A stretch of DNA of 64,000 nucleotides from Micromonospora sediminicola (GTDB lineage: Bacteria > Actinomycetota > Actinomycetes > Mycobacteriales > Micromonosporaceae): contig NZ_FLRH01000003.1 in NCBI RefSeq assembly GCF_900089585.1, positions 186,001 through 250,000 of the forward strand, given 5' to 3'. The position numbers and the translations under genes are program-made. Shown one piece after another: positions 52,603 to 63,087 of this stretch. The first letter of the stretch is position 1. Each line of letters opens with the position of its first letter. The notes under the pieces were generated by a model. It saw only the letters and a list, made by a program, of their open reading frames with translations. It had not been told where the DNA came from and did no database searches.

Positions 52603-53814
52603 ATGCACGAAACCCAAATCCTGCTCGTCGAGGTCGGCGCGCTGCTGCTCCTGCTCGGCCTGCTCGGCCGGCTCAGCCGTCGCGTCGGCGTCTCACCCAT
52701 CCCGCTCTACCTGCTCGCCGGCCTCGCCTTCGGGCACGGCGGGCTGTTGCCGCTCAACGCCAGCGAGGAGTTCTTCGCCGTCGGCGCCGAGATCGGCGTG
52801 ATCCTGCTGCTGGTCATGCTCGGCCTGGAATACAGCGCGAACGAGCTGGTGGGCAACCTCCGCTCGGCCGCGCCGGCCGGGCTCATCGACGCGGTGTTCA
52901 ACGCGCTGCCCGGTTTCGCCTTCGCGCTGCTGCTGGGCTGGGGTTGGGTCGCCGCCGTGGTGCTCGCCGGCGTCACCTGGGTGTCGTCCTCCGGGGTCAT
53001 CGCCAAGGTGCTCGGCGACCTGGGCCGGGTCGGTAACCGGGAGACCCCGGTGATCCTCTCCGTCCTGGTGATCGAGGACCTGGCCATGGCCCTCTACCTG
53101 CCGCTGGTCACCGCGCTGCTGGCCGGGGTCGACCTGGTGAAGGGCGGCATCGCGCTCGCCGTCGCGGTCTTCACCGTGGTCGTCGTGCTGGCCGTGGCAA
53201 TTCGGTACGGGCACCTGATCTCCGCCGCGCTCTCCGCCAAGGACCCGGAGGCGCTGCTGCTCGGGGTGCTCGGCCTGACCCTGCTGGTCGCCGGCATCGC
53301 GGCCAAGCTCCAGGTCTCCGCCGCGGTCGGCGCGTTCCTGGTCGGCATCGCGTTGTCCGGCCCGGTGGCGCACCACGCCACCGAGCTGCTCTCGCCCCTG
53401 CGGGACCTCTTCGCCGCGGTCTTCTTCGTGTTCTTCGGGCTGGTCACCAACCCGCTGGACATGCCGCCGGTGCTGCTGCCCGCGCTGCTGCTGGCCGTGG
53501 TCACCATGGCGACGAAGGTGGCCACCGGCTACCTGGCCGCCCGGCGGGCCGGGATCGCCGAGCCCGGTCGCTGGCGGGCCGGGCTGGCGCTCACCCCGCG
53601 CGGCGAGTTCTCCATCGTCATCGCCGGGCTGGCCGTCGCCGCCGTCTACCCGGTGGAGCCCAAGCTGGCCGCGCTCGCCACGGCGTACGTGTTGATCACG
53701 GTGGTGACCGGGCCGCTGCTCGCCCGACTGCCGGACATGCCCTGGTTCAAGCAGTGGCTGCGCCGCCGCGCCGCCGCCAGCCGGCCGCCCGCGCCGGTAA
53801 GGGTGGGCGACTGA
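52603..53814 (+). CDS. CPA2-family K+/H+ antiporter (KhtU-like)
   Basis: A 403-aa integral membrane antiporter with about 12-13 TM helices. The Na+/H+ exchanger-2 core has IGVILLLVMLGLEYSANEL, VTWVSSSGVIAKVLGDLGR, VIEDLAMALYLPLV, LTPRGEFSIVIAG and no C-terminal TrkA domain, which fits an exchanger whose regulator is the separate KhtT-like protein. It exchanges K+ (or Na+) for H+. Co-transcribed with the regulator. Confidence 0.93.
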   Translation: MHETQILLVEVGALLLLLGLLGRLSRRVGVSPIPLYLLAGLAFGHGGLLPLNASEEFFAVGAEIGVILLLVMLGLEYSANELVGNLRSAAPAGLIDAVFNALPGFAFALLLGWGWVAAVVLAGVTWVSSSGVIAKVLGDLGRVGNRETPVILSVLVIEDLAMALYLPLVTALLAGVDLVKGGIALAVAVFTVVVVLAVAIRYGHLISAALSAKDPEALLLGVLGLTLLVAGIAAKLQVSAAVGAFLVGIALSGPVAHHATELLSPLRDLFAAVFFVFFGLVTNPLDMPPVLLPALLLAVVTMATKVATGYLAARRAGIAEPGRWRAGLALTPRGEFSIVIAGLAVAAVYPVEPKLAALATAYVLITVVTGPLLARLPDMPWFKQWLRRRAAASRPPAPVRVGD

Positions 53815-53822
53815 CCTCGGTC

Positions 53823-53854
53823 GGGCCGGATCGGCCGCACGGCGGATCCGGCCC
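53823..53854 (+). terminator. Terminator after antiporter gene
   Basis: 10-bp arms GGGCCGGATC and GATCCGGCCC, 12-nt loop containing a short palindrome. Confidence 0.75.
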
Positions 53855-53984
53855 GGCCAACGGTTGTCAAATTGATTCCGGGAAGGTCTACCACTGCTCC
53901 GCCCAACCGCGTTAACGTGTCGCCCCAGCAGCCAGGGTCCGCGGGTGGCCGGTGCCCCCGCCAGCGCAAGCGGAAGGTCGGCCG

Positions 53985-54413
53985 GTGAGCGTGCAGGAAG
54001 AGACGTTTCACGGCTTCGCCAACCCGGTCGACCCCTCGCCCGCCGAGCTGCGGGCCTGGGCCTACCAGCCCGACTCGGTGCCGCTGAGTTCCATGCCACC
54101 GGACTGGGACCTCCTGGTCGCCGGTGACCACCTGGTGCAGACCCTGTTCGACCTGGCCATGGACCGCTCCTGCCCGGCCCGCCGGTTCGCGCTGCACTGC
54201 CTCTACATCTACGCCGCCGACGGCATCCGGACGAACTTCCGGGCCCACCCGAAGCGCCGCTTCCGGAAGCTGGTGGAGCAGGCCGAGCGGGCCGGCGACG
54301 ACCTGATGCGCAACTGGGCGCACAACAGCCGGGTCCTGCTCGCCCGCCCGGATCTCTTCGTCTACCGCGACTGGTGCGAGGGCGGCCTGGTCCGCGAGAA
54401 CCGCCGCCTCTGA
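53985..54413 (+). CDS. Conserved hypothetical protein
   Basis: A 142-aa soluble helical protein: NPVDPSPAELRAWAYQPDSVPLSSMPPDWDLLVAGDHLVQTLFDLA, ARRFALHCLYIYAADGIRTN, KRRFRKLVEQAERAGDDLMRNWAHNSRVLLARPDLF. No catalytic motif seen. The sequence is well-formed and has a GGAAGG site 8 nt before GTG 53985. An actinobacterial conserved family is likely; function unknown. Confidence 0.7.
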   Translation: MSVQEETFHGFANPVDPSPAELRAWAYQPDSVPLSSMPPDWDLLVAGDHLVQTLFDLAMDRSCPARRFALHCLYIYAADGIRTNFRAHPKRRFRKLVEQAERAGDDLMRNWAHNSRVLLARPDLFVYRDWCEGGLVRENRRL

Positions 54414-54421
54414 CGGCGAAC

Positions 54422-54450
54422 GGGCCGGGACCCCCCGTGGGTCCCGGCCC
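54422..54450. terminator. Bidirectional terminator
   Basis: 12-bp arms GGGCCGGGACCC and GGGTCCCGGCCC, 5-nt loop, between convergent genes. Confidence 0.8.
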
Positions 54451-54466
54451 GCACGCCGACGGATCG

Positions 54467-54673
54467 TCAGGTCGACCCGCCCTGCTTCCTGCGCCGCTCG
54501 TCGTCCCTCGCCCGGTCCACGCCGTGGTCCGTCTGGTCGGCGAAGCGCCCTTCCTTGACCTTGTCGCTGAAACGACCCTCGGTGACCCGGTCGAATCGCT
54601 CCCGGACGTTCTCGGCCACCTTCTCCAGCCGTTCCTCCGCCCGCTCCGCCACCTTCTTCGCCGGTTCCGCCAT
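54467..54673 (-). CDS. Small charged hypothetical protein, possible antitoxin-like
   Basis: 68 aa, amphipathic and highly charged. KVAERAEERLEKVAENVRERFDRVTEGRF, then SDKVKEGRFADQTDHGVDRARDDER. The DKV...ADQxDxGVDRARD pattern resembles small MT0933-like antitoxin proteins, but no toxin gene is adjacent and the similarity is weak. GGGGGAG precedes the ATG. Confidence 0.6.
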   Translation of the reverse strand: MAEPAKKVAERAEERLEKVAENVRERFDRVTEGRFSDKVKEGRFADQTDHGVDRARDDERRRKQGGST

Positions 54674-54794
54674 GGCTCCCCCCGCCAGCCCGGAGTGCGA
54701 TTTAGGGGCTTTTGCCCTGCTGAAAATCGTAGTGGACCCCGCCCCTGTCGCACCGCGCTTTCCCCAACCTCACCGGGGGCCGGCGCGGGAACGG

Positions 54795-54838
54795 CGAAGG
54801 CCGGCGCGCGCCCCGGGCGGGGGCGGCGCCGGCCTTCG
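54795..54838 (-). terminator. Terminator after hspR
   Basis: 13-bp perfect arms CGAAGGCCGGCGC and complement around an 18-nt GC-rich loop. Confidence 0.8.
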
Positions 54839-54843
54839 TGCGG

Positions 54844-55284
54844 TCAGCGGTCGGGGGTGCGGCGGGGTCGCCAGACGACGAGCGCGGTCGAGGTGCGGTT
54901 GGTGGGCACCAGGTCGCCCCGGGGGAAACCACCGAGCGACTCCAGCTCGGCGATCCGCCGGTACGCGGCGTCCAACTCCGCCTCCAGCCGGGCCACCCTC
55001 CGTTGCGCCTCCTCCAGCAGGCGCTCCAGCCCGATGATCCGCTTGACCCCGGCCAGGTTGATCCCGTCGTCCTGGCTGAGCCGCTGCACCTCGCGCAGCA
55101 GCACCACGTCCCGGACGCTGTAGCGGCGACCGCCACCGGCCGCCCGGCCCGGCTGGACCAGCCCCAACCGGTCGTACTGGCGCAGCGTCTGGGGGTGCAT
55201 GCCCGCCATCCGCGCGGCCACCGAAATCATCAGGACCTTGGCCTCGTAGGCCGGGTCACCCGCGCCGACGTACTCCTCCGACAT
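54844..55284 (-). CDS. hspR: Heat-shock repressor HspR (MerR family)
   Basis: 146 aa. MerR HTH (about 18-60): LMISVAARMAGMHPQTLRQYDRLGLVQP and the wing GGRRYSVRDVVLL. Coiled coil (about 85-120). HspR represses dnaK and clpB operons through HAIR sites, using DnaK as co-repressor. HAIR-like sites lie before both here. Last gene of dnaK-grpE-dnaJ-hspR. Confidence 0.95.
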   Translation of the reverse strand: MSEEYVGAGDPAYEAKVLMISVAARMAGMHPQTLRQYDRLGLVQPGRAAGGGRRYSVRDVVLLREVQRLSQDDGINLAGVKRIIGLERLLEEAQRRVARLEAELDAAYRRIAELESLGGFPRGDLVPTNRTSTALVVWRPRRTPDR

Positions 55285-55308
55285 GCCCGCTCACCTCCGC
55301 TGCCGCCG

Positions 55309-56505
55309 TCAACCGAACCGACGTACCCGCGCGTCCAGATGTTCCCGCGCGGCGGGCGGGGTCTGCTCCGCGAAGGTCTCCAAGGCCGCCCGCGCCTCGT
55401 CCGACACCTTCGCCGGGACCACCACGTCGAGCGTGACCAGCAGGTCACCGGCGCGGCCGTCCTTGCGTACGACGCCCTTGCCACGGGCGCGCAGCACCCG
55501 TCCGCTGGGCGTACCCGGCGGCACCCGCAGGGTCACCGTGCCGTCCAGGGTCGGCACCCGCAGATCGGTGCCGAACACCGCCTCGGCGTACGTGATCGGG
55601 ACGCTCAGGGTGAGATCGTCCCCGGTACGCCCGAACAGCTCGTCCGGGCGGACTTTGACGTGCACGAACAGGTCGCCCGCCGGACCGCCCCGCTCACCCG
55701 GCTCGCCCCGGCCCGCCAGCCGGATCCGCTGCCCGTCGGCCACCCCGGCCGGGAAGCGCACGTTCAGCGTGCGGGTCTTGGTGACCCCGCCGGTGCCGTG
55801 GCACTCCGGGCACTTCTCCTCGACGATCGTGCCCACGCCCTGGCAGTTGCGGCACGGCTCGGAGAAGCTGAACGACCCCTGGTTGCGGGTGGTCACACCG
55901 GCGCCGTGGCAGACCGGGCACGCCACCGGCTGGGTGCCGGGCTTCGCGCCGTTGCCGTGACACGTGTCGCAGACGCCCGGCGCGCGCAACGTCAGCGGCA
56001 GGGTGACGCCGCGGACCGCGTCGGAGAAGTCCAGCGCCACCTCGGCCTCGACGTCTCGGCCCCGGGCCGGACCGCGCGGACGGGCCGCACCGCCGCCACC
56101 GCCGCCGCCGCCGCCGGAGAAGATCGTGCTGAACAGGTCGGTGAAGCCACCACCGCCGAAGCGGGCGTCGCCACCACCACCGCCGCCGCCGAACAGGTCG
56201 GAGACGTCGAACGGCGCGCCGCCGCCCGGCTGGCCCGCGCCCCGGGCGCTGCGTCGGAAGGCGCCCGAGCCGAACAGCGACCGCATCTCGTCGTACTCGC
56301 GCCGCTTCTTCTCGTCGCCGAGCACCGCGTACGCCTCGGAGACGGTCTTGAACCGCTCCTCGGCCCTGGGGTCACCGGGGTTGTGGTCCGGGTGCGACTC
56401 CCGGGCCAACTTCCGGTACGACTTCTTGATCTCGTCCGAGGAGGCGGACTTGTCCACGCCCAACGCGGCGTAGTAGTCCTTCTCGATCCAGTCCTTGGAA
56501 CTCAC
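55309..56505 (-). CDS. dnaJ: Chaperone DnaJ
   Basis: A 398-aa type I DnaJ: J domain with HPD (near 37-39, ESHPDHNPGD), a very long Gly-rich segment, four zinc-binding CxxCxGxG-type repeats (CDTCHGNG, CPVCHGAG, CRNCQGVG, CPECHGTG) and C-terminal substrate domains. It stimulates DnaK ATPase. The GTG start has a GGTGG-type site upstream; a longer ATG-initiated form is less likely. Confidence 0.96.
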   Translation of the reverse strand: MSSKDWIEKDYYAALGVDKSASSDEIKKSYRKLARESHPDHNPGDPRAEERFKTVSEAYAVLGDEKKRREYDEMRSLFGSGAFRRSARGAGQPGGGAPFDVSDLFGGGGGGGDARFGGGGFTDLFSTIFSGGGGGGGGGAARPRGPARGRDVEAEVALDFSDAVRGVTLPLTLRAPGVCDTCHGNGAKPGTQPVACPVCHGAGVTTRNQGSFSFSEPCRNCQGVGTIVEEKCPECHGTGGVTKTRTLNVRFPAGVADGQRIRLAGRGEPGERGGPAGDLFVHVKVRPDELFGRTGDDLTLSVPITYAEAVFGTDLRVPTLDGTVTLRVPPGTPSGRVLRARGKGVVRKDGRAGDLLVTLDVVVPAKVSDEARAALETFAEQTPPAAREHLDARVRRFG

Positions 56506-56584
56506 CGGTCCACCCCCTTCCACGGGTCCGATCCCGGTCGTCCCGCCCGCCCGACAAGGGCGGACGGGACGTCACGGGTGGGCA

Positions 56585-57334
56585 CTACTCCGGGTCCGCG
56601 ACCGCGACCAGAGCCGGCCGCAGCAGGCGCTCGCCGAGCTGGTAGCCCCGGCGCATGACCTGCACGCAGGTCGGCTCGGTGACGTCGGCGGAGGTCTGGT
56701 GCGCCACCGCCTCGTGCCGGGTCGGGTCGAACGGGTCGCCCTGCTCGCCGAACGCGGTCAGGCCGAACTTGCCGAGCGCGGCGGTGAGCTGGTCGGCCAC
56801 ACTGCCGAACGGTCCCACCAGGTCGCCGTGCTCGCGGGCCCGGTCCAGGTCGTCCAGGATCGGCAGCAGCGCGGTGAGCACCGTGCCGGTGGCCTGCTCC
56901 TGGACCAGGCTGCGGTCCCGGTCGACCCGCTTGCGGTAGTTGGCGTACTCCGCCGAGACCCGCTGGAGGTCGCGGGTGCGCTCCTCCAGGTCCCCGCGGA
57001 GGGCCTCCAGCTCGGCGCCGAGCGGCGCCGCCTTGCCGGTCTCCCCGCTCGGCTCGGCCGGGGAGTCGACCACCGGCGGGCCGGAGACCTCGGCCTCGCC
57101 GCCGATCTCGTCGACCACGACCTCGGCCTCCTCGACCAGCCCCTCGGCGGGCGCGTCGGCGGCCGCGTCGGCCGCCGAGGCGTCGTTCGCCGGCTGCTCG
57201 GTCACCTTGCCGAGCTTGCGCTTGTCGCGGATGACGACCCGCGGCTCGTCACCGGCGTCCTTGCCGGTGCCCGCGGAGCCGCCCGGCGCCGACCCGGTGG
57301 AACCCGGGTCGGACGCTCGTGGCTTGTCCGTCAT
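56585..57334 (-). CDS. grpE: Nucleotide exchange factor GrpE
   Basis: A 249-aa GrpE. Acidic disordered N-terminus (1-105), coiled coil (ELEALRGDLEERTRDLQRVSAEYANYRKRVDRDR), and the C-terminal beta wing with DPTRHEAVAHQ and VMRRGYQLGERLLRPALVAV. Releases ADP from DnaK. Unusually long acidic N-terminus, common in actinomycetes. 48 nt after dnaK. Confidence 0.97.
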   Translation of the reverse strand: MTDKPRASDPGSTGSAPGGSAGTGKDAGDEPRVVIRDKRKLGKVTEQPANDASAADAAADAPAEGLVEEAEVVVDEIGGEAEVSGPPVVDSPAEPSGETGKAAPLGAELEALRGDLEERTRDLQRVSAEYANYRKRVDRDRSLVQEQATGTVLTALLPILDDLDRAREHGDLVGPFGSVADQLTAALGKFGLTAFGEQGDPFDPTRHEAVAHQTSADVTEPTCVQVMRRGYQLGERLLRPALVAVADPE

Positions 57335-57382
57335 GCGGTTACCTCATCCCTCTGCCGTGCGGACCGTGCCCGGGACCGAAGG

Positions 57383-59251
<1,869 letters not shown>

Positions 59252-59330
59252 GTTCGCTTCCTCGCTTCGTAACGGGTGAGCAGGTCAGGTGGCCTGCCCG
59301 GCGGGTCGCCCGGAAGCGACCGCACCACAA

Positions 59331-59351
59331 GTTGAGTGAACTTGACTCAAT
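59331..59351 (-). promoter_or_regulatory. HAIR (HspR-binding) operator upstream of dnaK
   Basis: GTTGAGT-GAACTTG-ACTCAAT matches the HAIR consensus with a perfect TTGAGT-N7-ACTCAA core. It lies between dnaK and the divergent dynamin-like gene, so it may affect either side. Confidence 0.85.
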
Positions 59352-59461
59352 AGTGCCACGCGATCGGCAATCCGCAAGTCGGGGTTGAGCCGACCCGGCG
59401 CAACCTGACCGTTATTACCGTCCGGTTGTCTTACCTTGCGTCGGTCGGGCACGCTTTAGCG

Positions 59462-61300
59462 GTGACGACGCATGGCGATTCCGCCACCCGTGCCGGCGCG
59501 CCCGCCGTCGCAGCCCGCACCGGACCTCCCACCGGCGAGGACCAGCCCGCCGAAGCCGCGGCGGGCCTGCCCGCCGCGCTCACCGGCCTGCGGGCCGCGA
59601 TCGACGCGGCTCGCTTCCCGCTCGCGCTCGCCTCGGCCGAGCCGGCCCGGCACGCCGCCCGCAGCCTCACCGACCAGCTCGACGACTACCTGCTTCCCCG
59701 GCTGGCCCGGCTCGACGCCCCGCTGCTGGTGGTCGTCGGCGGGTCGACCGGCGCCGGCAAGTCGACGTTGGTCAACAGCCTGGTCCAGGCACGGGTCAGC
59801 GCGGCCGGCGTGCTCCGCCCCACGACCCGCTCGCCCGTGCTGGTCTGCAGCCCGAGCGACGCCGCCTGGTTCCGCCAGGGCGACCTGCTGCCCGGCCTGA
59901 CCCGCACCACCGAGCCGAGCGAGCAGCCCGGCACCCTCCAGCTGGTCACGGCCCCGGCGCTCCCGCCCGGCCTGGCCTTCCTCGACGCGCCCGACATCGA
60001 CTCGGTGGTCGACGCCAACCGGGCGCTGGCCGGGCAACTGCTGGCCGCCGCCGACCTGTGGCTGTTCGTCACCACCGCCGCCCGCTATGCCGACGCCGTC
60101 CCCTGGGAGCTGCTGCGCAGCGCCCGGGCCCGGGGCACCGCCGTCGCCATGGTGCTCGACCGGGTCCCGCCGGAGGCCGCCGACGAGATCGCCGCCCACC
60201 TGTCGGAGATGCTCGCCGCGCAGGACCTGGGCGCCGCGCCGCTGTTCGTGCTGCCGGAGACGTGGGTCGACGGTCAGGGGCTGCTGCCCGACCGGATGAC
60301 CGCCCCGCTGAGCGGCTGGTTCGCCCGGCTCGCCGCCGACGCCGACGCCCGCGCGGCGGTGGTCCGGCAGACGCTCGACGGCGCGCTCGCCGCCCTGCAC
60401 CCGGTGGTGGAGGCGCTGGCCGAGGCCGCCGACGAGCAGGCGACCTCGGCCGACGCGCTGGACGAGCGGGTCCGCGCCGCCTACCGGGGCGCCGAGCGGA
60501 CCGTCGACCAGGGGCTCAAGGACGGCCGGCTGCTCCGCAGCGAGGTGCTGGCCCGCTGGCAGGAGTTCGTCGGCACCGGGGAGTTCTTCCGCAGCCTGGA
60601 GGCGCGGATCGGCCGGCTGCGCGACCGGGTCGTCGCGGCGGTCACCGGGCGGCCCGCGCCGGCGGCCGAGCTGCGCACGGCGATCGAGTCCCAGCTGGTC
60701 ACGCTGTTGCGCGGGGTGGCCGCCGAGGCGGCCGAGAACGCGTACACCGGGTGGAAGGCGCACCCGGCCGGCGCGGCGCTGCTGGAGCCGGACCTGGCGC
60801 ACGCCTCGGCCGACCTGCCCGCTCGCGCCGAGCAACTCGTCCGCGACTGGCAGCGCGGGGTGCTGGAGCTGGTCCGGGTCGAGGGCGGGGACCGGCGGTT
60901 CGTGGCCCGCACGGCCGCGTACGCGGTCAACGCCACCGGCCTGGCCGTCATGATCGGCGTCTTCGCCTCCACCGCGTTCATTCCGACCGGGCTGGAGGTG
61001 GCCGCCGGCACCGGCACGGCGGTCGCCGGGCAGACCGTGCTCCAGGCCATCTTCGGCGATCAGGCGGTGCGAAACCTGGCCCGCACGGCGCGGGTGGACC
61101 TGCTCGACCGGGTCGGCGCGCTGCTGGCCGAGGAGGCCGGCCGCTTCCTCGCCCGCACCGAGGCGGCCCGCCCGGCCGCCGACGCCGGCGCGACGCTGCG
61201 GCGGGCCGCGACCGAGGTCGAGCGGGCCCGGCACCGCAGCGGCCTGACCCGCGCCGACCGGGCCGCGCTGCCCACCACCGAGCAGGACGGTCGCCCGTGA
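59462..61300 (+). CDS. Dynamin-like GTPase, DynA-like
   Basis: A 612-aa protein. GTPase domain with P-loop GGSTGAGKSTLVNSL (near 101) and FLDAPDIDS (switch II, DxP form). Helical stalk regions follow, then a hydrophobic membrane segment at about 488-530 (ATGLAVMIGVFASTAFI; GTAVAGQTVLQAIFG). Paired with a second GTPase gene downstream. The pair's sizes (612 and 559 aa) and order suit Streptomyces DynA/DynB, which stabilise FtsZ rings in sporulation septa. GTG 59462 start is assumed. Confidence 0.8.
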   Translation: MTTHGDSATRAGAPAVAARTGPPTGEDQPAEAAAGLPAALTGLRAAIDAARFPLALASAEPARHAARSLTDQLDDYLLPRLARLDAPLLVVVGGSTGAGKSTLVNSLVQARVSAAGVLRPTTRSPVLVCSPSDAAWFRQGDLLPGLTRTTEPSEQPGTLQLVTAPALPPGLAFLDAPDIDSVVDANRALAGQLLAAADLWLFVTTAARYADAVPWELLRSARARGTAVAMVLDRVPPEAADEIAAHLSEMLAAQDLGAAPLFVLPETWVDGQGLLPDRMTAPLSGWFARLAADADARAAVVRQTLDGALAALHPVVEALAEAADEQATSADALDERVRAAYRGAERTVDQGLKDGRLLRSEVLARWQEFVGTGEFFRSLEARIGRLRDRVVAAVTGRPAPAAELRTAIESQLVTLLRGVAAEAAENAYTGWKAHPAGAALLEPDLAHASADLPARAEQLVRDWQRGVLELVRVEGGDRRFVARTAAYAVNATGLAVMIGVFASTAFIPTGLEVAAGTGTAVAGQTVLQAIFGDQAVRNLARTARVDLLDRVGALLAEEAGRFLARTEAARPAADAGATLRRAATEVERARHRSGLTRADRAALPTTEQDGRP

Positions 61301-61355
61301 GCGCGAGGAGTGAGCCGGGTTTGCGAGCCCCGCAGTCGCGAGCAAGGACGGCACA
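61301..61355 (+). repeat. REP-like short repeat between the two dynamin genes
   Basis: The spacer GCGCGAGGAGTGAGCCGG...CGCAGTCGCGAGC contains partial palindromes of a kind often seen between genes in this group. The last part carries the ribosome site AAGGA of the next gene. Confidence 0.35.
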
Positions 61356-63035
61356 GTGAGCAACATCGTGGGGCGGATGCGCGAGGCGTTCCGGGGTGAC
61401 CAGCGGGTCGACCCGGACGTCCTGATCGCGCGCCTCCAGGCGGTCCAGCGCTTCCTCGGCGCGGTCGACGGCCAGGTGCCCGACGCCCAGCTCGTCGCCG
61501 CGCACACCGTGGTCGAGCGGGCCGGTGACCGGCTCGCCCTCTCCGGCCGTCACACCGTGGTCGCCCTCGCCGGCGCCACCGGCAGCGGCAAGTCCAGCCT
61601 GTTCAACGCGCTGGCCCGGATGGACCTCTCCCCGGTCGGCGTCCGCCGCCCGACCACCGGCGTGACCCACGCCTGCGTCTGGGGCCCGCTCGACGGCGCG
61701 GTCCGGCTGCTCGACTGGGTCGGGGTGCTGCCCCGGCACCGGTTCGTCCGGGAGAGCCCGCTCGACGGTGACGACGAGTCGACCCTGCACGGGCTGGTCC
61801 TGCTGGACCTGCCCGACTTCGACTCCGTCCAGCACACCCACCGGCTGGAGGTCGACCGGCTGCTCGGCCTGGTCGACCTCGTGGTCTGGGTGGTCGACCC
61901 GCAGAAGTACGCCGACCGCGTGATCCACACCAGCTACCTGCGCGAGTTCCACCGGCACAAGGACGTCACCGTCGTGGTGCTCAACCAGGCCGACCGGTTG
62001 CCCCCGACCGAGCTGCCCCGGGTCCTCGACGACCTGCGCCGGCTGCTCGACGCCGACGGGCTGGGCGGCGTGCCGCTGTTGCCCACCGTGGCGGTGGATC
62101 CGGCCGGGCTGGACGGGCTGCGGGGTGAGTTGGAGCGTACGGTCGCCGAACGGCAGGCCGCCCTGCGCCGGCTCTCCGGCGACGTGGACGCCGTGGTGGC
62201 CGACCTCGAACCGCTGGTCGGGCCGGAGCCACCGGCCACCCGGCCCGGTGACGCCTCGGCCCAGGAACTCACCCGGGCGCTGGCCGGCGCGGCCGGGGTG
62301 GCGACCGTCGCGCACGCGGTCGAGGGGGCCTACCGGCACCGGGCCGTGGCCAGCACCGGCTGGCCGCTGGTGCGGGGGTGGCGGAAGCTGCGGCCGGACC
62401 CGTTGCGCCGGCTGCACCTGCCCGGGCGGGACCCGGACGCGCCGGCGGAGAGCCTGGTCGCGGCCACCTCCGTACCCGATCCGACGGCCGCGCAGCGGTC
62501 GGCGCTGAACCTGGCCATCCGGGCGGTGGCCGACCGGTCCAGCGCCGAGCTGCCGGCGCCGTGGCCGACCGCGGTGACCAGCGCGGCCCGGTCCCGCCTG
62601 GGCGAGCTGCCGGGCGCGCTCGACCACGCGGTGGCCGCCACCGACCTCGGCATGGACCGCCGCCCAAGCTGGTGGCGGGTGGTCGGCGGGCTCCAGTGGC
62701 TGGTCACCCTCGCGGCGCTGGGCGGGCTGGTCTGGCTGGTCCTCGGGTACGCCCTGCGCCTGCTCGGCCTGCCGCCGCTGGAGCACCCGAAGCTCGGCGA
62801 GGTGCCCTGGCCCACCGTGCTGCTGCTCGGCGGACTGCTGGCCGGGCTGCTGGTCGCGGTGCTGACCCGCCCGGTGGTCGGCTGGGCGGCCCGGCGGGCC
62901 CGGCGTCGGGCCGAGCAGCGCCTGCTCACCTCGGTCGGCAGCGTCGGCGAGAAGTACGTGCTGGACCCGGTCTGGGCGGTGCTGGCGCGCTACGGCACGG
63001 CCCGCGACGCGGTGCGGGACGCCGGGCGACGCTGA
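61356..63035 (+). CDS. Dynamin-like GTPase, DynB-like
   Basis: A 559-aa protein with GTPase domain: P-loop GATGSGKSSLFNAL (near 70-83), switch II LDLPDFDSV (about 148-156), NQAD (guanine-specificity, about 210). Two closely spaced TM helices near the C-terminus (LVTLAALGGLVWLVLGYALRLLGL and VLLLGGLLAGLLVAVLTRPVVG) make it a membrane GTPase. GTG 61356 has AAGGA 7 nt upstream. The partner upstream is DynA-like. Role by analogy: septum/membrane remodelling. Confidence 0.82.
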   Translation: MSNIVGRMREAFRGDQRVDPDVLIARLQAVQRFLGAVDGQVPDAQLVAAHTVVERAGDRLALSGRHTVVALAGATGSGKSSLFNALARMDLSPVGVRRPTTGVTHACVWGPLDGAVRLLDWVGVLPRHRFVRESPLDGDDESTLHGLVLLDLPDFDSVQHTHRLEVDRLLGLVDLVVWVVDPQKYADRVIHTSYLREFHRHKDVTVVVLNQADRLPPTELPRVLDDLRRLLDADGLGGVPLLPTVAVDPAGLDGLRGELERTVAERQAALRRLSGDVDAVVADLEPLVGPEPPATRPGDASAQELTRALAGAAGVATVAHAVEGAYRHRAVASTGWPLVRGWRKLRPDPLRRLHLPGRDPDAPAESLVAATSVPDPTAAQRSALNLAIRAVADRSSAELPAPWPTAVTSAARSRLGELPGALDHAVAATDLGMDRRPSWWRVVGGLQWLVTLAALGGLVWLVLGYALRLLGLPPLEHPKLGEVPWPTVLLLGGLLAGLLVAVLTRPVVGWAARRARRRAEQRLLTSVGSVGEKYVLDPVWAVLARYGTARDAVRDAGRR

Positions 63036-63075
63036 ACCCGGCGCGCTGGCCGATGTGGTGGCCGGCAGCGCGGCG

Positions 63076-63081
63076 TAGGGT
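63076..63081 (+). promoter_or_regulatory. -10 box TAGGGT, probable leaderless transcript
   Basis: TAGGGT lies 6 nt before ATG 63088 with no ribosome site. Confidence 0.4.
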
Positions 63082-63087
63082 CGACGC

